Source: Linnemannia schmuckeri (Eukaryota > Mortierellomycota > Mortierellomycetes > Mortierellales > Mortierellaceae). From it: a DNA stretch of 64,000 bases. The notes beneath the pieces are model-generated. The model did not search any database, had not been told where the DNA came from, and worked only from the letters and a program-made list of their open reading frames with translations. The stretch is from assembly GCA_029449235.1 (NCBI GenBank), contig JANATG010000014.1, forward strand, positions 434,001-498,000. The letters run 5' to 3'. This document shows, in pieces, positions 11,041-20,469 of this stretch. The number at the start of each line of letters is the position of its first letter. Positions within the stretch are counted from its first letter, which is position 1. The translations under genes were made by a program, and so were the position numbers.

Positions 11041-13443
11041 ATGACGACGACCATAGAACGAAAGCCGTCACAGAGTCTAACTTCTGCTGGTCCTTTACGG
11101 ATATCAACCCCTTCGAGATTGGCAGCGTCTCAAAGCAATTACACAGACAGCAGCATCGATACCAACTCCTGCTTTTCGGAGCAACGGATACCCAGGTCTC
11201 TGGTGCCGTTATCGTCGTCATCGGTCACATCAGTGCCAGCCGTGAAAAGAGCCCTCGAGATCCCCGAGATAGTCCTCCTGATCCAGGAGCAGCTCGATCG
11301 CCCCTCTCTCTTGACATCCCTCCGTATCGCCACCTTGTGGCATCAGGTTGGTCGACACCTCGTCTGGCAGATCATCGACTGGGATAACACCTCCAACAAC
11401 GCTACCACTGCCAAAACAATCGAGGACAAGATGGTTGAGAATAGTCATCGGATACGGACCTTGAGGTGTATGTTTCATTCCCAGGCTGGGATCAGCTATG
11501 TCGACTCCTCGGTACTGCTGAGGACCTTGTTGACGACAACGACAGGTGCTGGGCGAGGACGAGGAGAAAGGGAGGGAGATAGGGTCGGATCGAGAAACCT
11601 CCGGACGTTGTCTCTCCGTGGCCACTTCAGTCTCCAGTCCATTAGCTCCCGTGTCGTCAACAGCATCGACGCCACGACTACGGCCTCTCTTCCTCCACCG
11701 CCGTCTGCTCCAACATACCTCCCCTTCTGTATCTCGACCCTGGCTCACCTCGACATCCGACCCTCTGTCAACTCTGCGGTCGATCTGCATCTTATCCTGG
11801 ATACTGCTGTCGGACTCCGGACGTTGGTTGTCGATTCTCATGGATCTTTTGTCGATAGTACCCTTGACCATCGTATCTTGCAGCATTCAACGACAGCTGT
11901 CGGTGGTCCACAAGGATTGGAGGCTAATGGATCTGAGCGCCATGTATACTCAGTTCATGAGTCATTGGTGTCGCTCAAGATCCAGCACCTCAAGATGAGT
12001 CGTCAGGAACTGGAGGGTGTTGCGGCTCGTTGCCCGAATTTGGTCGAGTTCCAGTCCCTCTGTAGTCCGGTCACTCTCTGGAGATCCTCGCCTGGCTCGC
12101 AACAACAGCATCAACAGCAACAGCAGCAGGGGCATCAACAACAGGAGCAGGAGCAGCTCAGCCGCAGGAAGAGTTTGGTCGGTGCACTGGCAAAATCATG
12201 TCCGAAGATTCAAAGATTCCACGTGGGTCTTCAACAGGGAGGGTTCTACACAGATCTGGTCCATGATGCTTTGACCTCCTTCCCAAGCCTAATTTCCTTT
12301 GGATTGCCGACCACAGACTGTACAGGGGCAACCATGAATGTCATCAAGGCTTGTCAGCTCCGGAACCATTCATCCTCAACAACATCGACATCACTTTCGC
12401 CTCCAGGATCATGGACAGACGGGTTTGGATTGATGCTACCGCCTATGAAGGGAGGGGCGTTTCTGACAAGTCTGACGATCATGAATGTGAGTTCGAGCGA
12501 GAAGGTCAGTCAGGCGTTACATGAGTTCTTGTGCTGGACACCGTACTTGAAGGAGTTTTATGCGTACAATACGACACTTTATTTGGAGCATATGCAGTCC
12601 TCAGGAGGAGGAGGAGGAGAGGATGTTGAGACGCAACAGACTAGCCCTGATGTTGTTGTGACACCATCGCCTTCTGCGACAATGTCCAGTCAGCAGGAGC
12701 AGTATTCGACAAGGAGACGAAGCAGCAGCAGTAATAGCAGCAACGGTGGAAGTGATAGGGTCGAGCATTCTGATGTCTATGTCCGTATATCCGAGCAAGA
12801 GTCTGGATCAGAGCGGAGAGAATCTGAAGGCACTCGCAACATTCGCTCAGGTGTGGCTGTGTGTCACCCAAGTCCCATCGATACCCTCGTTTCGCCACCA
12901 ATTATATCGCCCTCCTCTTCGCCTTTGTTGTCTACTCTAGTGGCAATTCCAACCAGCTCCACTTCCTGTAGTCGACAACAACATAGGCAACAACAGCAGC
13001 AACAGCAACGGTGGGCATGCACAGGATTAGAGACACTGGTAGTCCGATTCGCCCACCTCCCCTGGCGAAACAGCACCGAGCCCCCCAAACGATCCAAGGA
13101 TACATTTGCGTTCATGGCAGGTCTTCAGAAGCTCAAGAAGCTGTGTATCAAGGAAGGTTTGATGTTGGAGGCGGGGCGGGAGTATGATATGTTGACGCAG
13201 TTGAAGGGGTTGGAGGAGGTTGTATTTACGACTTGTTATCCGATTCCTATCAAGCCTGCTGATTTGGAATGGGTTGGTGCTCTCTCTTCGTCGTCGTTGT
13301 TGAAGAAGGTTATTGTGCGACGACAGAAGGCGAATGCGACTTTAGATAGGGAGCTGAGTCGGTGGATTGAGGAACGTGGTTCTGGAGTGAAGTTGTCCCT
13401 TCAGTTGACGGATTGTTGCGAGGAGGAATACCGTTTCTCTTGA
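11041..13443 (+). CDS. F-box protein with long Ser/Gln-rich insertions
   Basis: A single exon of 800 residues. I chose the ATG at 11041 because it follows a CT-rich, CACAATG-type context and because upstream residues in the longer frame are low-complexity. An F-box-like region spans about 70-115 (ALEIPEIVLLIQEQLDRPSL, then TLWHQVGRHLVWQIIDW). The remainder has scattered leucine-rich segments (LRTLSLRGHFSLQS, FCISTLAHLDIRPS) broken by Gln runs (about 12106-12150 and 12975-13010) and Ser-rich spacers. Family role: substrate-selecting subunit of an SCF ubiquitin ligase through Skp1. The target cannot be read from sequence. The next gene downstream, on the same strand, is a second F-box protein. 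The two look like distant relatives rather than recent copies. Confidence 0.88.
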   Translation: MTTTIERKPSQSLTSAGPLRISTPSRLAASQSNYTDSSIDTNSCFSEQRIPRSLVPLSSSSVTSVPAVKRALEIPEIVLLIQEQLDRPSLLTSLRIATLWHQVGRHLVWQIIDWDNTSNNATTAKTIEDKMVENSHRIRTLRCMFHSQAGISYVDSSVLLRTLLTTTTGAGRGRGEREGDRVGSRNLRTLSLRGHFSLQSISSRVVNSIDATTTASLPPPPSAPTYLPFCISTLAHLDIRPSVNSAVDLHLILDTAVGLRTLVVDSHGSFVDSTLDHRILQHSTTAVGGPQGLEANGSERHVYSVHESLVSLKIQHLKMSRQELEGVAARCPNLVEFQSLCSPVTLWRSSPGSQQQHQQQQQQGHQQQEQEQLSRRKSLVGALAKSCPKIQRFHVGLQQGGFYTDLVHDALTSFPSLISFGLPTTDCTGATMNVIKACQLRNHSSSTTSTSLSPPGSWTDGFGLMLPPMKGGAFLTSLTIMNVSSSEKVSQALHEFLCWTPYLKEFYAYNTTLYLEHMQSSGGGGGEDVETQQTSPDVVVTPSPSATMSSQQEQYSTRRRSSSSNSSNGGSDRVEHSDVYVRISEQESGSERRESEGTRNIRSGVAVCHPSPIDTLVSPPIISPSSSPLLSTLVAIPTSSTSCSRQQHRQQQQQQQRWACTGLETLVVRFAHLPWRNSTEPPKRSKDTFAFMAGLQKLKKLCIKEGLMLEAGREYDMLTQLKGLEEVVFTTCYPIPIKPADLEWVGALSSSSLLKKVIVRRQKANATLDRELSRWIEERGSGVKLSLQLTDCCEEEYRFS

Positions 13444-13938
13444 TCCTTTTTTTTTAGACTTCTTTCTACTTTGTTTTAAGAGCTGTTTGAACTCTGCCAA
13501 CAATAAAAGTGCGATTGGAAAAAGGCGCTGCCCACAGTCGACCTCATATGTGTTTGTTAATCAATTGAACAGCAGCCATCTATTATCTGCTTCGCTTTTT
13601 CTTTTCCATCCGCGTATATGTGTGTATTGTGTTGTTCGTTTGGCCATGTTCAAAAATGAATCGATGGCTTTGCCACCACCATCCATTTCAATTCTGAGCC
13701 CCGTGATATTCGTCTCCGCTGCTCTTACAATTTGCATAAAAGGGGACCTCGTGAACCCATCTCTTTTGTCATTCATTGTTCTTTTATTCCACTTCTCACT
13801 CTCGTCTTCATTCGACCCATTACTTCTTCCACTCCAACCTGACACATACGCAACACACACACGCACACAGCACAACAAAAGCAGCGTTGTCGTCGACGAC
13901 CACAAGCAACTCAACAACCTCAAACAAAAAGGCGAACG
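13444..13938. other. short intergenic region between the two F-box genes
   Basis: About 500 bases. A T run directly after the first stop is followed by AT-rich 3' sequence. The region ends in a CACACA/CAACAA-rich leader before the second F-box gene. No gene is supported; the open frame here is shadow sequence. Confidence 0.5.
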
Positions 13939-16509
13939 ATGGGCATCCTCAGCTCCATCCTCAGGGTCCTCCCAGGGTTCGTGACTACTCCTAAACCTAA
14001 TACGACTCCTACTCCGCTCCTTCAAGTTACAGACAAGGACACAGACATGACTGCGACCATTTCCCACGCTACTGCCACTACTACCAGCGACACAACAACC
14101 GATGCGTCTTCTTTTTCGTCTTCTTCCTCTTTTACAGGAGGACATGAGATGACCGACCACGACATGGAGCCTGCTACAACTGCGGCAACAACTGCTGATG
14201 CTGGCATGTCACCCGCTCGCATTTCTTCGCCATTTGTCCACAAGGCTCCACATTCGACCACCACCAAGACCATGCACTCTGCCAGAGAGAAACATCTTGC
14301 CTCACAACAAGATGGAACTACCTCCAAGGCCTTGACTACAGTCGTTACAGTTGCACGAGGTCTGCCTAGCAATAAGCGTCAGGAGAGTGACTTGACAAAC
14401 CCTGATATCGAGTCCACAGTCCTCTCGATGGATTTGGACAAGGACCCTCTGACCACAGTGGACAGTCACGAAGACGGTATTAAAAACACAGCCATCACCA
14501 CCGAGAATGGCGTCATGGTAGTCTACAACAATAACAATAGCAGCAGCAACAACAACCACGCTGAATCATCGACAGCAGCGGCAGCAGCAAAGGAGAAGGA
14601 AGAGGAGACGACGTACCCTTTAGTCCAGAATCGCATGTTTGACGTCCCCGAGATCATTCGATCGGTGGCCGAGTTCTTGGACAAGCCTTCGCTGGCAAAG
14701 TGTTGTCGAGTCTCGAAATTCTGGTCGACCCACTGTACACCTCTTCTCTGGCGCCACATTGTCGACAAGCATTGGCGGTTCGGTCGGTTTTGCGCCTCGA
14801 TTCAATCACAGTCGCACTACATTAGGTCGATCAAATGCGAGGACTGGACCGACTATGAGGAGATGCTGCTCTGTCAGTTCCCTCGGCTCAAGGGGATCGC
14901 CTTTCATGGGAGCAAGGAGCCGATGGCGGTTCGAGAAAAGATTTTAGCAAAGGTCTCTAGCACCTTGACGTCTCTGGTCCTCAGCTCGGTCGCGTCGGAC
15001 TTGTCTGCCGACAGTGTCAAGGCCATCCAGAACATGCATCAGCTTACGACCCTCAAGATCATCAACATGACTGTCAACCACCGTCATCTCGCCGATATCT
15101 TGCGTCAATGCGAGAACCTCGACTTTTTATCCCTCTCACGAGTTCATTTGGATGATAGCCCCGCCACGTCAGTTCATGGAGCAGTCGCTGGCGGAGGATT
15201 AGGATCAGGACTGGTGGTGGCAAAAAAACATGACCTTGAGGTTGTCCCTACGCGGATCAAATACTTGGCGATGAAGGAGGTTACCGCAGCACCAGAGTAT
15301 CTTACAGGAATGATCAGGAATTGCCCTAACCTTCTGGAGCTCTCCTTTGCCCGGAACGAGACCCTGGTGATCACGTCAGAGATGATTCAGGTCATGCAGG
15401 AGAGCTGTCCACGACTATATGCGATCGACATTGGGTCCTGCAAGCAGCTCGAGCGGGAGACATTCACGCCACTGTTCACAACCTTGACCCAAATGACGAT
15501 CCTCAATCTTTCGGGCACCCGAGTCGGAGACGAGGACTTGTTGATTCTGGCGCAAAAGTGTAGGAGCCTTGTCCGACTCGATATCCAGTACTGCACACAG
15601 ATCTCGTCTAAGGGTCTGCACCGGTTCTTGTCACGCTGTAGCTCTGCCCTGCGGCATCTTGAGGCTTCAGGAGTAACGATTGAGCCAGAGTCATTTGATG
15701 ATCGGGCTTGGACGTGTTCGAATCTGGAGATTATGTTTGTGCACATTGGATTGATTGGATCTTATGAGCCCTATATTCCGTCAACGGCGAAGGCTCGTGT
15801 TGCAGAGGCAGAGACAAAAGAACAACAACCGCAGGAGGATGTTGAGAGCAAGAAGCGGTCTTTGCCGATCGAGGTTGTCAACAAGGTCGATACGCCTGTC
15901 TCTCTTCTTACCAGGATGTTGACTGGCGTTACCACTGCCACCATGTCCGCATCTACATCCACATCCACATCAACATCAACATCAACACCCACGCCTGCCA
16001 CTACGAGCACTGCGATGTCTACGGACCATCACGGCCAACGACACTGCAGGACAGCTGGCAGCAGCGCCAACGCTAACATCCATATCAACGCAGGTACCAG
16101 CAGTAATACCAACGTCACCAACATCAAATCATCAAAGGACACTGGAAATGGATCCGAGTCTGCAACAAAGTCACCTGGATCTCGAACAGAGCAAGACGGA
16201 GACATCGACATGAAGCACGCCCTCCACCCGATCCAGGCTGTCAGTAACGTCCAATACCTTGGACTGATGGGATGTGGACCCAAACTGAACCGCCACACAC
16301 CCTGTCCGCTGTTGAGCGGGTTCCGATCGATCAAGCGATTGCATGTGCTGGGTCTGTACCAGTCGTTCAAACAAGAGGATTTGGAGTGGCTGGTGGAGAG
16401 CCTGCCGGAACTGTGCCGGATCGATGCTGAAAAGTATAACGTCTCGGATGAGATCTTGGGATGGTTTCATTCTACCTACCCTCACGTGCGTATCTATCGC
16501 CAGGAGTGA
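13939..16509 (+). CDS. F-box/LRR protein
   Basis: A single exon of 856 residues. The first ~225 residues are disordered and rich in Thr, Ser and Asn. The F-box lies at about 231-275 (MFDVPEIIRSVAEFLDKPSL, AKCCRVSKFWSTHCTPLLW). It is followed by leucine-rich repeats (LTTLKIINMTV, CENLDFLSLSRVHL, CPNLLELSFARNE, CPRLYAIDIGSCKQL, LTILNLSGTRVGDEDLLILA, CRSLVRLDIQYCTQ), some of the cysteine-containing AMN1/SKP2 type. A Thr/Ser tract encoded by ACATCC/ACATCA repeats (about 15951-15990) interrupts the end of the repeat region. After a second disordered insert, LRR-like sequence resumes (VQYLGLMGCGPKLN) to the C-terminus. Family role: SCF ubiquitin-ligase receptor. Substrate unknown. Confidence 0.92.
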   Translation: MGILSSILRVLPGFVTTPKPNTTPTPLLQVTDKDTDMTATISHATATTTSDTTTDASSFSSSSSFTGGHEMTDHDMEPATTAATTADAGMSPARISSPFVHKAPHSTTTKTMHSAREKHLASQQDGTTSKALTTVVTVARGLPSNKRQESDLTNPDIESTVLSMDLDKDPLTTVDSHEDGIKNTAITTENGVMVVYNNNNSSSNNNHAESSTAAAAAKEKEEETTYPLVQNRMFDVPEIIRSVAEFLDKPSLAKCCRVSKFWSTHCTPLLWRHIVDKHWRFGRFCASIQSQSHYIRSIKCEDWTDYEEMLLCQFPRLKGIAFHGSKEPMAVREKILAKVSSTLTSLVLSSVASDLSADSVKAIQNMHQLTTLKIINMTVNHRHLADILRQCENLDFLSLSRVHLDDSPATSVHGAVAGGGLGSGLVVAKKHDLEVVPTRIKYLAMKEVTAAPEYLTGMIRNCPNLLELSFARNETLVITSEMIQVMQESCPRLYAIDIGSCKQLERETFTPLFTTLTQMTILNLSGTRVGDEDLLILAQKCRSLVRLDIQYCTQISSKGLHRFLSRCSSALRHLEASGVTIEPESFDDRAWTCSNLEIMFVHIGLIGSYEPYIPSTAKARVAEAETKEQQPQEDVESKKRSLPIEVVNKVDTPVSLLTRMLTGVTTATMSASTSTSTSTSTSTPTPATTSTAMSTDHHGQRHCRTAGSSANANIHINAGTSSNTNVTNIKSSKDTGNGSESATKSPGSRTEQDGDIDMKHALHPIQAVSNVQYLGLMGCGPKLNRHTPCPLLSGFRSIKRLHVLGLYQSFKQEDLEWLVESLPELCRIDAEKYNVSDEILGWFHSTYPHVRIYRQE

Positions 16510-17255
16510 GTTGGGAGGATCGTGGGAGTGAGGCGTGGAAGGTTTGAAGGATGTTTGGATTGCCTGGGATATTGGAGCATGTCTCGGCGAGACACTTTGT
16601 ATAAAAAAAAAAACAACATTATTATCATGGTGCCTTTCATTTTTATTTGAATTCATAAAAATAAAAAAATAAATGACCAAAAACATAGCTCTGTTGGCTG
16701 TAAATTTCTGCATCTGTGCTGTTAATAATTTTTGAAAAAGGGCGGCATGCACAATATGATGCAAGGGAAGAGACTTCCGAGTGATCTCTCTCGGTATCTC
16801 CAAAAAAAAAAAAAAAAAAAAAAAAAAAAGACAGAGGAATTCTTAAAACAATCACGCGACGCGACATTGACGCGTTGATTCAGGAGCGCTGATCGAAAAA
16901 AAAAAAAAAAAAAAAAAAAAAAAACGAGCTTAAATTGTCTGATGAGGCCCTGAGAGAGAAAGGAAAAAATAGAAGGAAGATAGCGAATTTTGATTCTGGA
17001 ATGGAAATTAATTCACTGTTATTATTATTTGGTATTTGAAGGTTGTAAATAATGTTGAAAACTATCGGGAGGGGAGGGAGCAAGGAAGAAAATGAATGAA
17101 AGGGTGTGTGGAGGTGGTATGGGTTGGTGATGAGAGAAGTAAGCATGACGTCGAGGGGATCGTACAGCGAGGCATTTGCTATTAGCCAGAGAGAGGCGAA
17201 AAGGGCGATAGGGCGCGGGTCACAAGTGGCTGTGGTGATGGCACTGTGACAGTAT
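16510..17255. other. intergenic, with A28 and A29 runs
   Basis: AT-rich spacer carrying two long A runs at about 16802-16829 and 16896-16924. The frames through them are artefacts. No gene, RNA or transposon end is recognised. Confidence 0.5.
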
Positions 17256-17976
17256 CTAAAGGCAGTCGGTGGGGGCGAGACCATAGTTTGTTTCTGAAGG
17301 TGCCAAAACATTATTTGCAAAAAATGTGGGTGCAATGGTGAATTTCTCTTTTTTCCTATATATGGACTGTTAAGATGTTGTAAAATTTCCGCAAAAGAAG
17401 AAAAAAGATACCAGGGACTTACGGCTTTGGCAGAAGATGGGCCTCCGTTGCTATTAGTTACATACGTTTTATATTGGGTTGGGACTTATAATAGGAGAAG
17501 TAATTGAGATCAAGAAGGAAGAGAGGAACTAAGTGGTGGATGCTAGGAAGTGCCAGCAAACATTGTCATTGCAGCTTGTTCCAATTGTCAAATCCTTACA
17601 TTGGCCCAGTAGTTGGGTTTCATGAGGCGGCAGATATTGAAAGTGACTGGTCCTGCAGGGACGTTATAATCGGAATGACCACTGGCAGTGAGCGCAGTGC
17701 ACAGGCTTGTGTTGTCAGTATAGACAAGTCGACCCAGATATCTTCCGCAGATCTTAATTGTGGCCCCCCGATAAGGACCGTCAAAAGAGTTCCGGTAGCG
17801 ATGTACCAGAAATCTTTCGAAGACTCAAGGCCGTAGGGGAGAAGAGAAGTCGGTGAGTGCCAACTGAGTTGGGACGGTGGTACAGCTCGAGAAAAGATCA
17901 GGAGGGTATGATGGCTGGGCAACTGTGGAAGTCATGCCGACGGCGGCGATGGCGGCAAGGCAGTGATGAATTGCAT
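17256..17976 (-). pseudogene. broken ML-domain (MD-2/NPC2-like) secreted protein gene
   Basis: Read on the minus strand, this has the full three-exon layout of the intact ML genes at 46.2-46.9 and 52.4-53.2 kb but is frame-broken. It starts MQFITAL at 17976. After a frame change it continues AAIAAVGMTSTVAQP and LALTDFSSPL, then FWYIATGTLLTVLIGG, then GRYLGRLVYTDNTSLC with GHSDYNVPAGPVTF and NICRLMKPNYWAN. The exon 1 donor again follows Asn. The exon 2 remnant (NGGPSSAKA) lies near 17420-17470. Exon 3 (TNYGLAPTDC) ends at 17256. At least three frame shifts are needed; one sits in a G6 run near 17768, so part of the damage could be sequencing error. The cysteines in GKEFCYTATGT (here FWYIATGT) and in the exon 2 IYCQA motif are also lost, which supports real decay. 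Confidence 0.82.
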
Positions 17977-19632
17977 GACTTTGGATGAACGGATAAGAGG
18001 GAAGTGTAGATGGATGGGGCAAATGTAGACAAGAGCGAGTGTGCAGGACAATAAAAAGAATGGGAGTTGTCCGTGTTTTATACAGTCACTTTGATAATAG
18101 TGCAGAAAATTGACACAAACATTCTCTGTCAGGTGCAAGAAAAGAGAAAGTGAGAAAGAACTCAGACGGATGAAAATGATATTACAGATGAGTAAACGGA
18201 GATACATGTATAAGGAGTACGTGCTTCTTTTCTTTGCTTTCTGTTTTGTTTAGAATAGGGAGAGGACTGTACAGATGCCTTCTTGGCATGTGTACGATTC
18301 CCTCTATGTGTAGTATGATCGAACAGTTGGCGCTTGAAAAAAAAGAGTCATTCGCAAGGAAAACACATTGGGCTGTATTTCTGGATTGTTCGTGTTCATG
18401 CACGTTGCGAGAAGGGAGATACTTACATGCAACAGCAGGATATAAATCAAAACAAGAGAAAAGGCGTAAAACACACCTCTTCACTGCTGGTGAGCATGCG
18501 GACGTTACTTAACTGAAAAAAAAATCAACCATCATCCCATTTGCCTTCTCATTTCAGTTTTTGAGGGCATTTTTCATGTTTTTGTGTTTTGTTTGCTGTT
18601 TATTGTATTCCATGTATGAAAGAAATGCGAAGATAGAGAACAGTAATAAAAAGGCCTTGTATCACAGTAATGCCTACACATACAAACAAACTTAGCCAGT
18701 AAGAGCGGCTTACTTGGGTTTCAGTCTGATATAGTCAATAGGAAAATCATCCCACAGTATTTATTTATTACTGGTTGCAACCTATGTCCATGGAAAGAAA
18801 GGAGAGAAGAGAAAAGAGAGGAGTAAAAGAGAAAAGACTATCGATTCTAAATACCGGTCTGGCAAGGTTAGTGGAGAAGTACACATGTCAAGGCAGAGTT
18901 GGTGAAGCGCTGAGGGTTTGAATGGTAGAAAATGGGGAAACAAATATCTAGCCCCCATAATGTCAGCGGCAGCAGGTGAAGAAAATTTGTGGAGATGGGT
19001 GCCCCTCCTTTGTGCAAATGTTTGTGCGCCAATTTTGGAGAAATAAGCTTTTTTTTTTTTTGCTCTTCTATTCAAATCTGTAGTCTGTTATAGACTAGTA
19101 CATGATCACGAAATTACAAGCCGAAAGAAAAAAGACTGCAATGTTTGAGTTCGCACAGCACATGTCATTGAGCTACTTCCAAGGTCTAACATTCTTGTTG
19201 CACCTTTGCCATATGCTGACCAAGAAGTTGTACGTTATGTTTACCTGTACTTACATATCACTACGTTTGCCACCATACAAAAAGAAATATGAAAATAGCG
19301 ACTATTGAACCTAAGTTGTTTCCCTTTGCGCTACTTGTTTAAAGATATTTCAGCCGTTAACAAATTAGTAGGGAATTTTAGGTCCCCACGCGCCTGACCA
19401 ATCTGTCAAGCGCCTCGGGAGTAAAACTAGCTTTCGCAGGCAATAAGAGAGAACTGTAGTCCATAAACAAAAATAATTGTTTTTTGCAAGCACTATTTGA
19501 AGTGAGCCGGAGTGAGTGAGAGTGAGCGGTAAAAAGAGCAGTGATACGGTTATGAAGGCCCGGCAGTAGGAGACCTTCGAAGGCAAACTTTATGTGGAAA
19601 GAGGTCATGAGGCAGCACAAGCGGCATAGTGT
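17977..19632. other. no gene seen
   Basis: About 1.65 kb of AT-rich sequence with short, unconvincing frames. I find no exon, transposon end or RNA gene. It probably includes the former upstream region of the ML pseudogene. Confidence 0.45.
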
Positions 19633-20152
19633 CTAAGGGCAGCTGGCGAGTCCGTAGTTCGTTTCTAGAGCAACCAAAACAACATATGAGAAAGGGTAAG
19701 CTTATTGACCCCCCTGCTCCTTATGCGGCATGTATCCACGTAGTCAAAACGCTGTCGAAGTGAAAGAGACCAAGAACTTACGGGCTTGGCAGTAGATGAT
19801 GCCTCCATCTCCGTTGACCAATTCGGTCTGAAACTGTATTCCGACCTACACGATGAAAGACGGCGTAGAGAGAACACGTGCGTAGATTAATGTTAGTGAA
19901 TGTTTACAATTCCTTCAATATTCATTTTCACCTCGAGGAACTGACTGTCAGTTATTCTTTTCTGCTTTTTCAAAATAAAAAATTTTTACTTTGAGGAAGT
20001 GGCTGGGCTTCAGTGTACGGCAGATCTTGAGAGTGATTGGTCCCGCAGGGACGTTACAGTCAGAATGATTACCAGCAGTGAGCGCATCGCACAAGTTTGC
20101 GTTCTGATCAAAATAAATGAGGCGACCAAGCCATTTTCCGTGGACATTTGAG
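19633..20152 (-). pseudogene. 5'-truncated ML-domain gene copy
   Basis: On the minus strand, an exon 1 fragment reads GKWLGRLIYFDQNANLCDAL, TAGNHSDCNVPAGPITLKIC and RTLKPSHFLK up to a GTAAAA donor (exon end 19990). Exon 2 is exactly 64 nt (19782-19845; FQTELVNGDGGIIYCQA). Exon 3 gives TNYGLASCP and a stop (ends 19633). These match the intact paralogue at 52.4 kb closely. The signal peptide and the first half of the ML domain are missing: upstream of about 20152 the frame loses similarity and no start in frame is convincing. The 3' half shows no frame damage, so the truncation may be fairly young. It lies directly downstream of the large LEA2-like gene on the same strand. Confidence 0.8.
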
Positions 20153-20469
20153 GAAGAAGGGAGCCTTCGATTCCAGACCCTACAATTGCACGACTACCGC
20201 GACTGGGAAAAAATTGGCGCAAAGCTAGAGCTTTCATTTAGGGGATTAGCTACTTCATGAGAAAGAATAAACCAATGCGACTAGGAGATGAACGTTGAGA
20301 TAAAAAAAAATTACAACTTTTATTTGTTGGCCTTTAACATAATTGTTTCAAAAGCTGGTATCAAAAGAGCGTGAAGGTTGAATGAGATGGTGGAGGAAAG
20401 TAAAAGAATCGCATAGAAAAACATTGGGCGAGGGATGGGACAAAAATAAAACGTAGAAATGAATAATGT

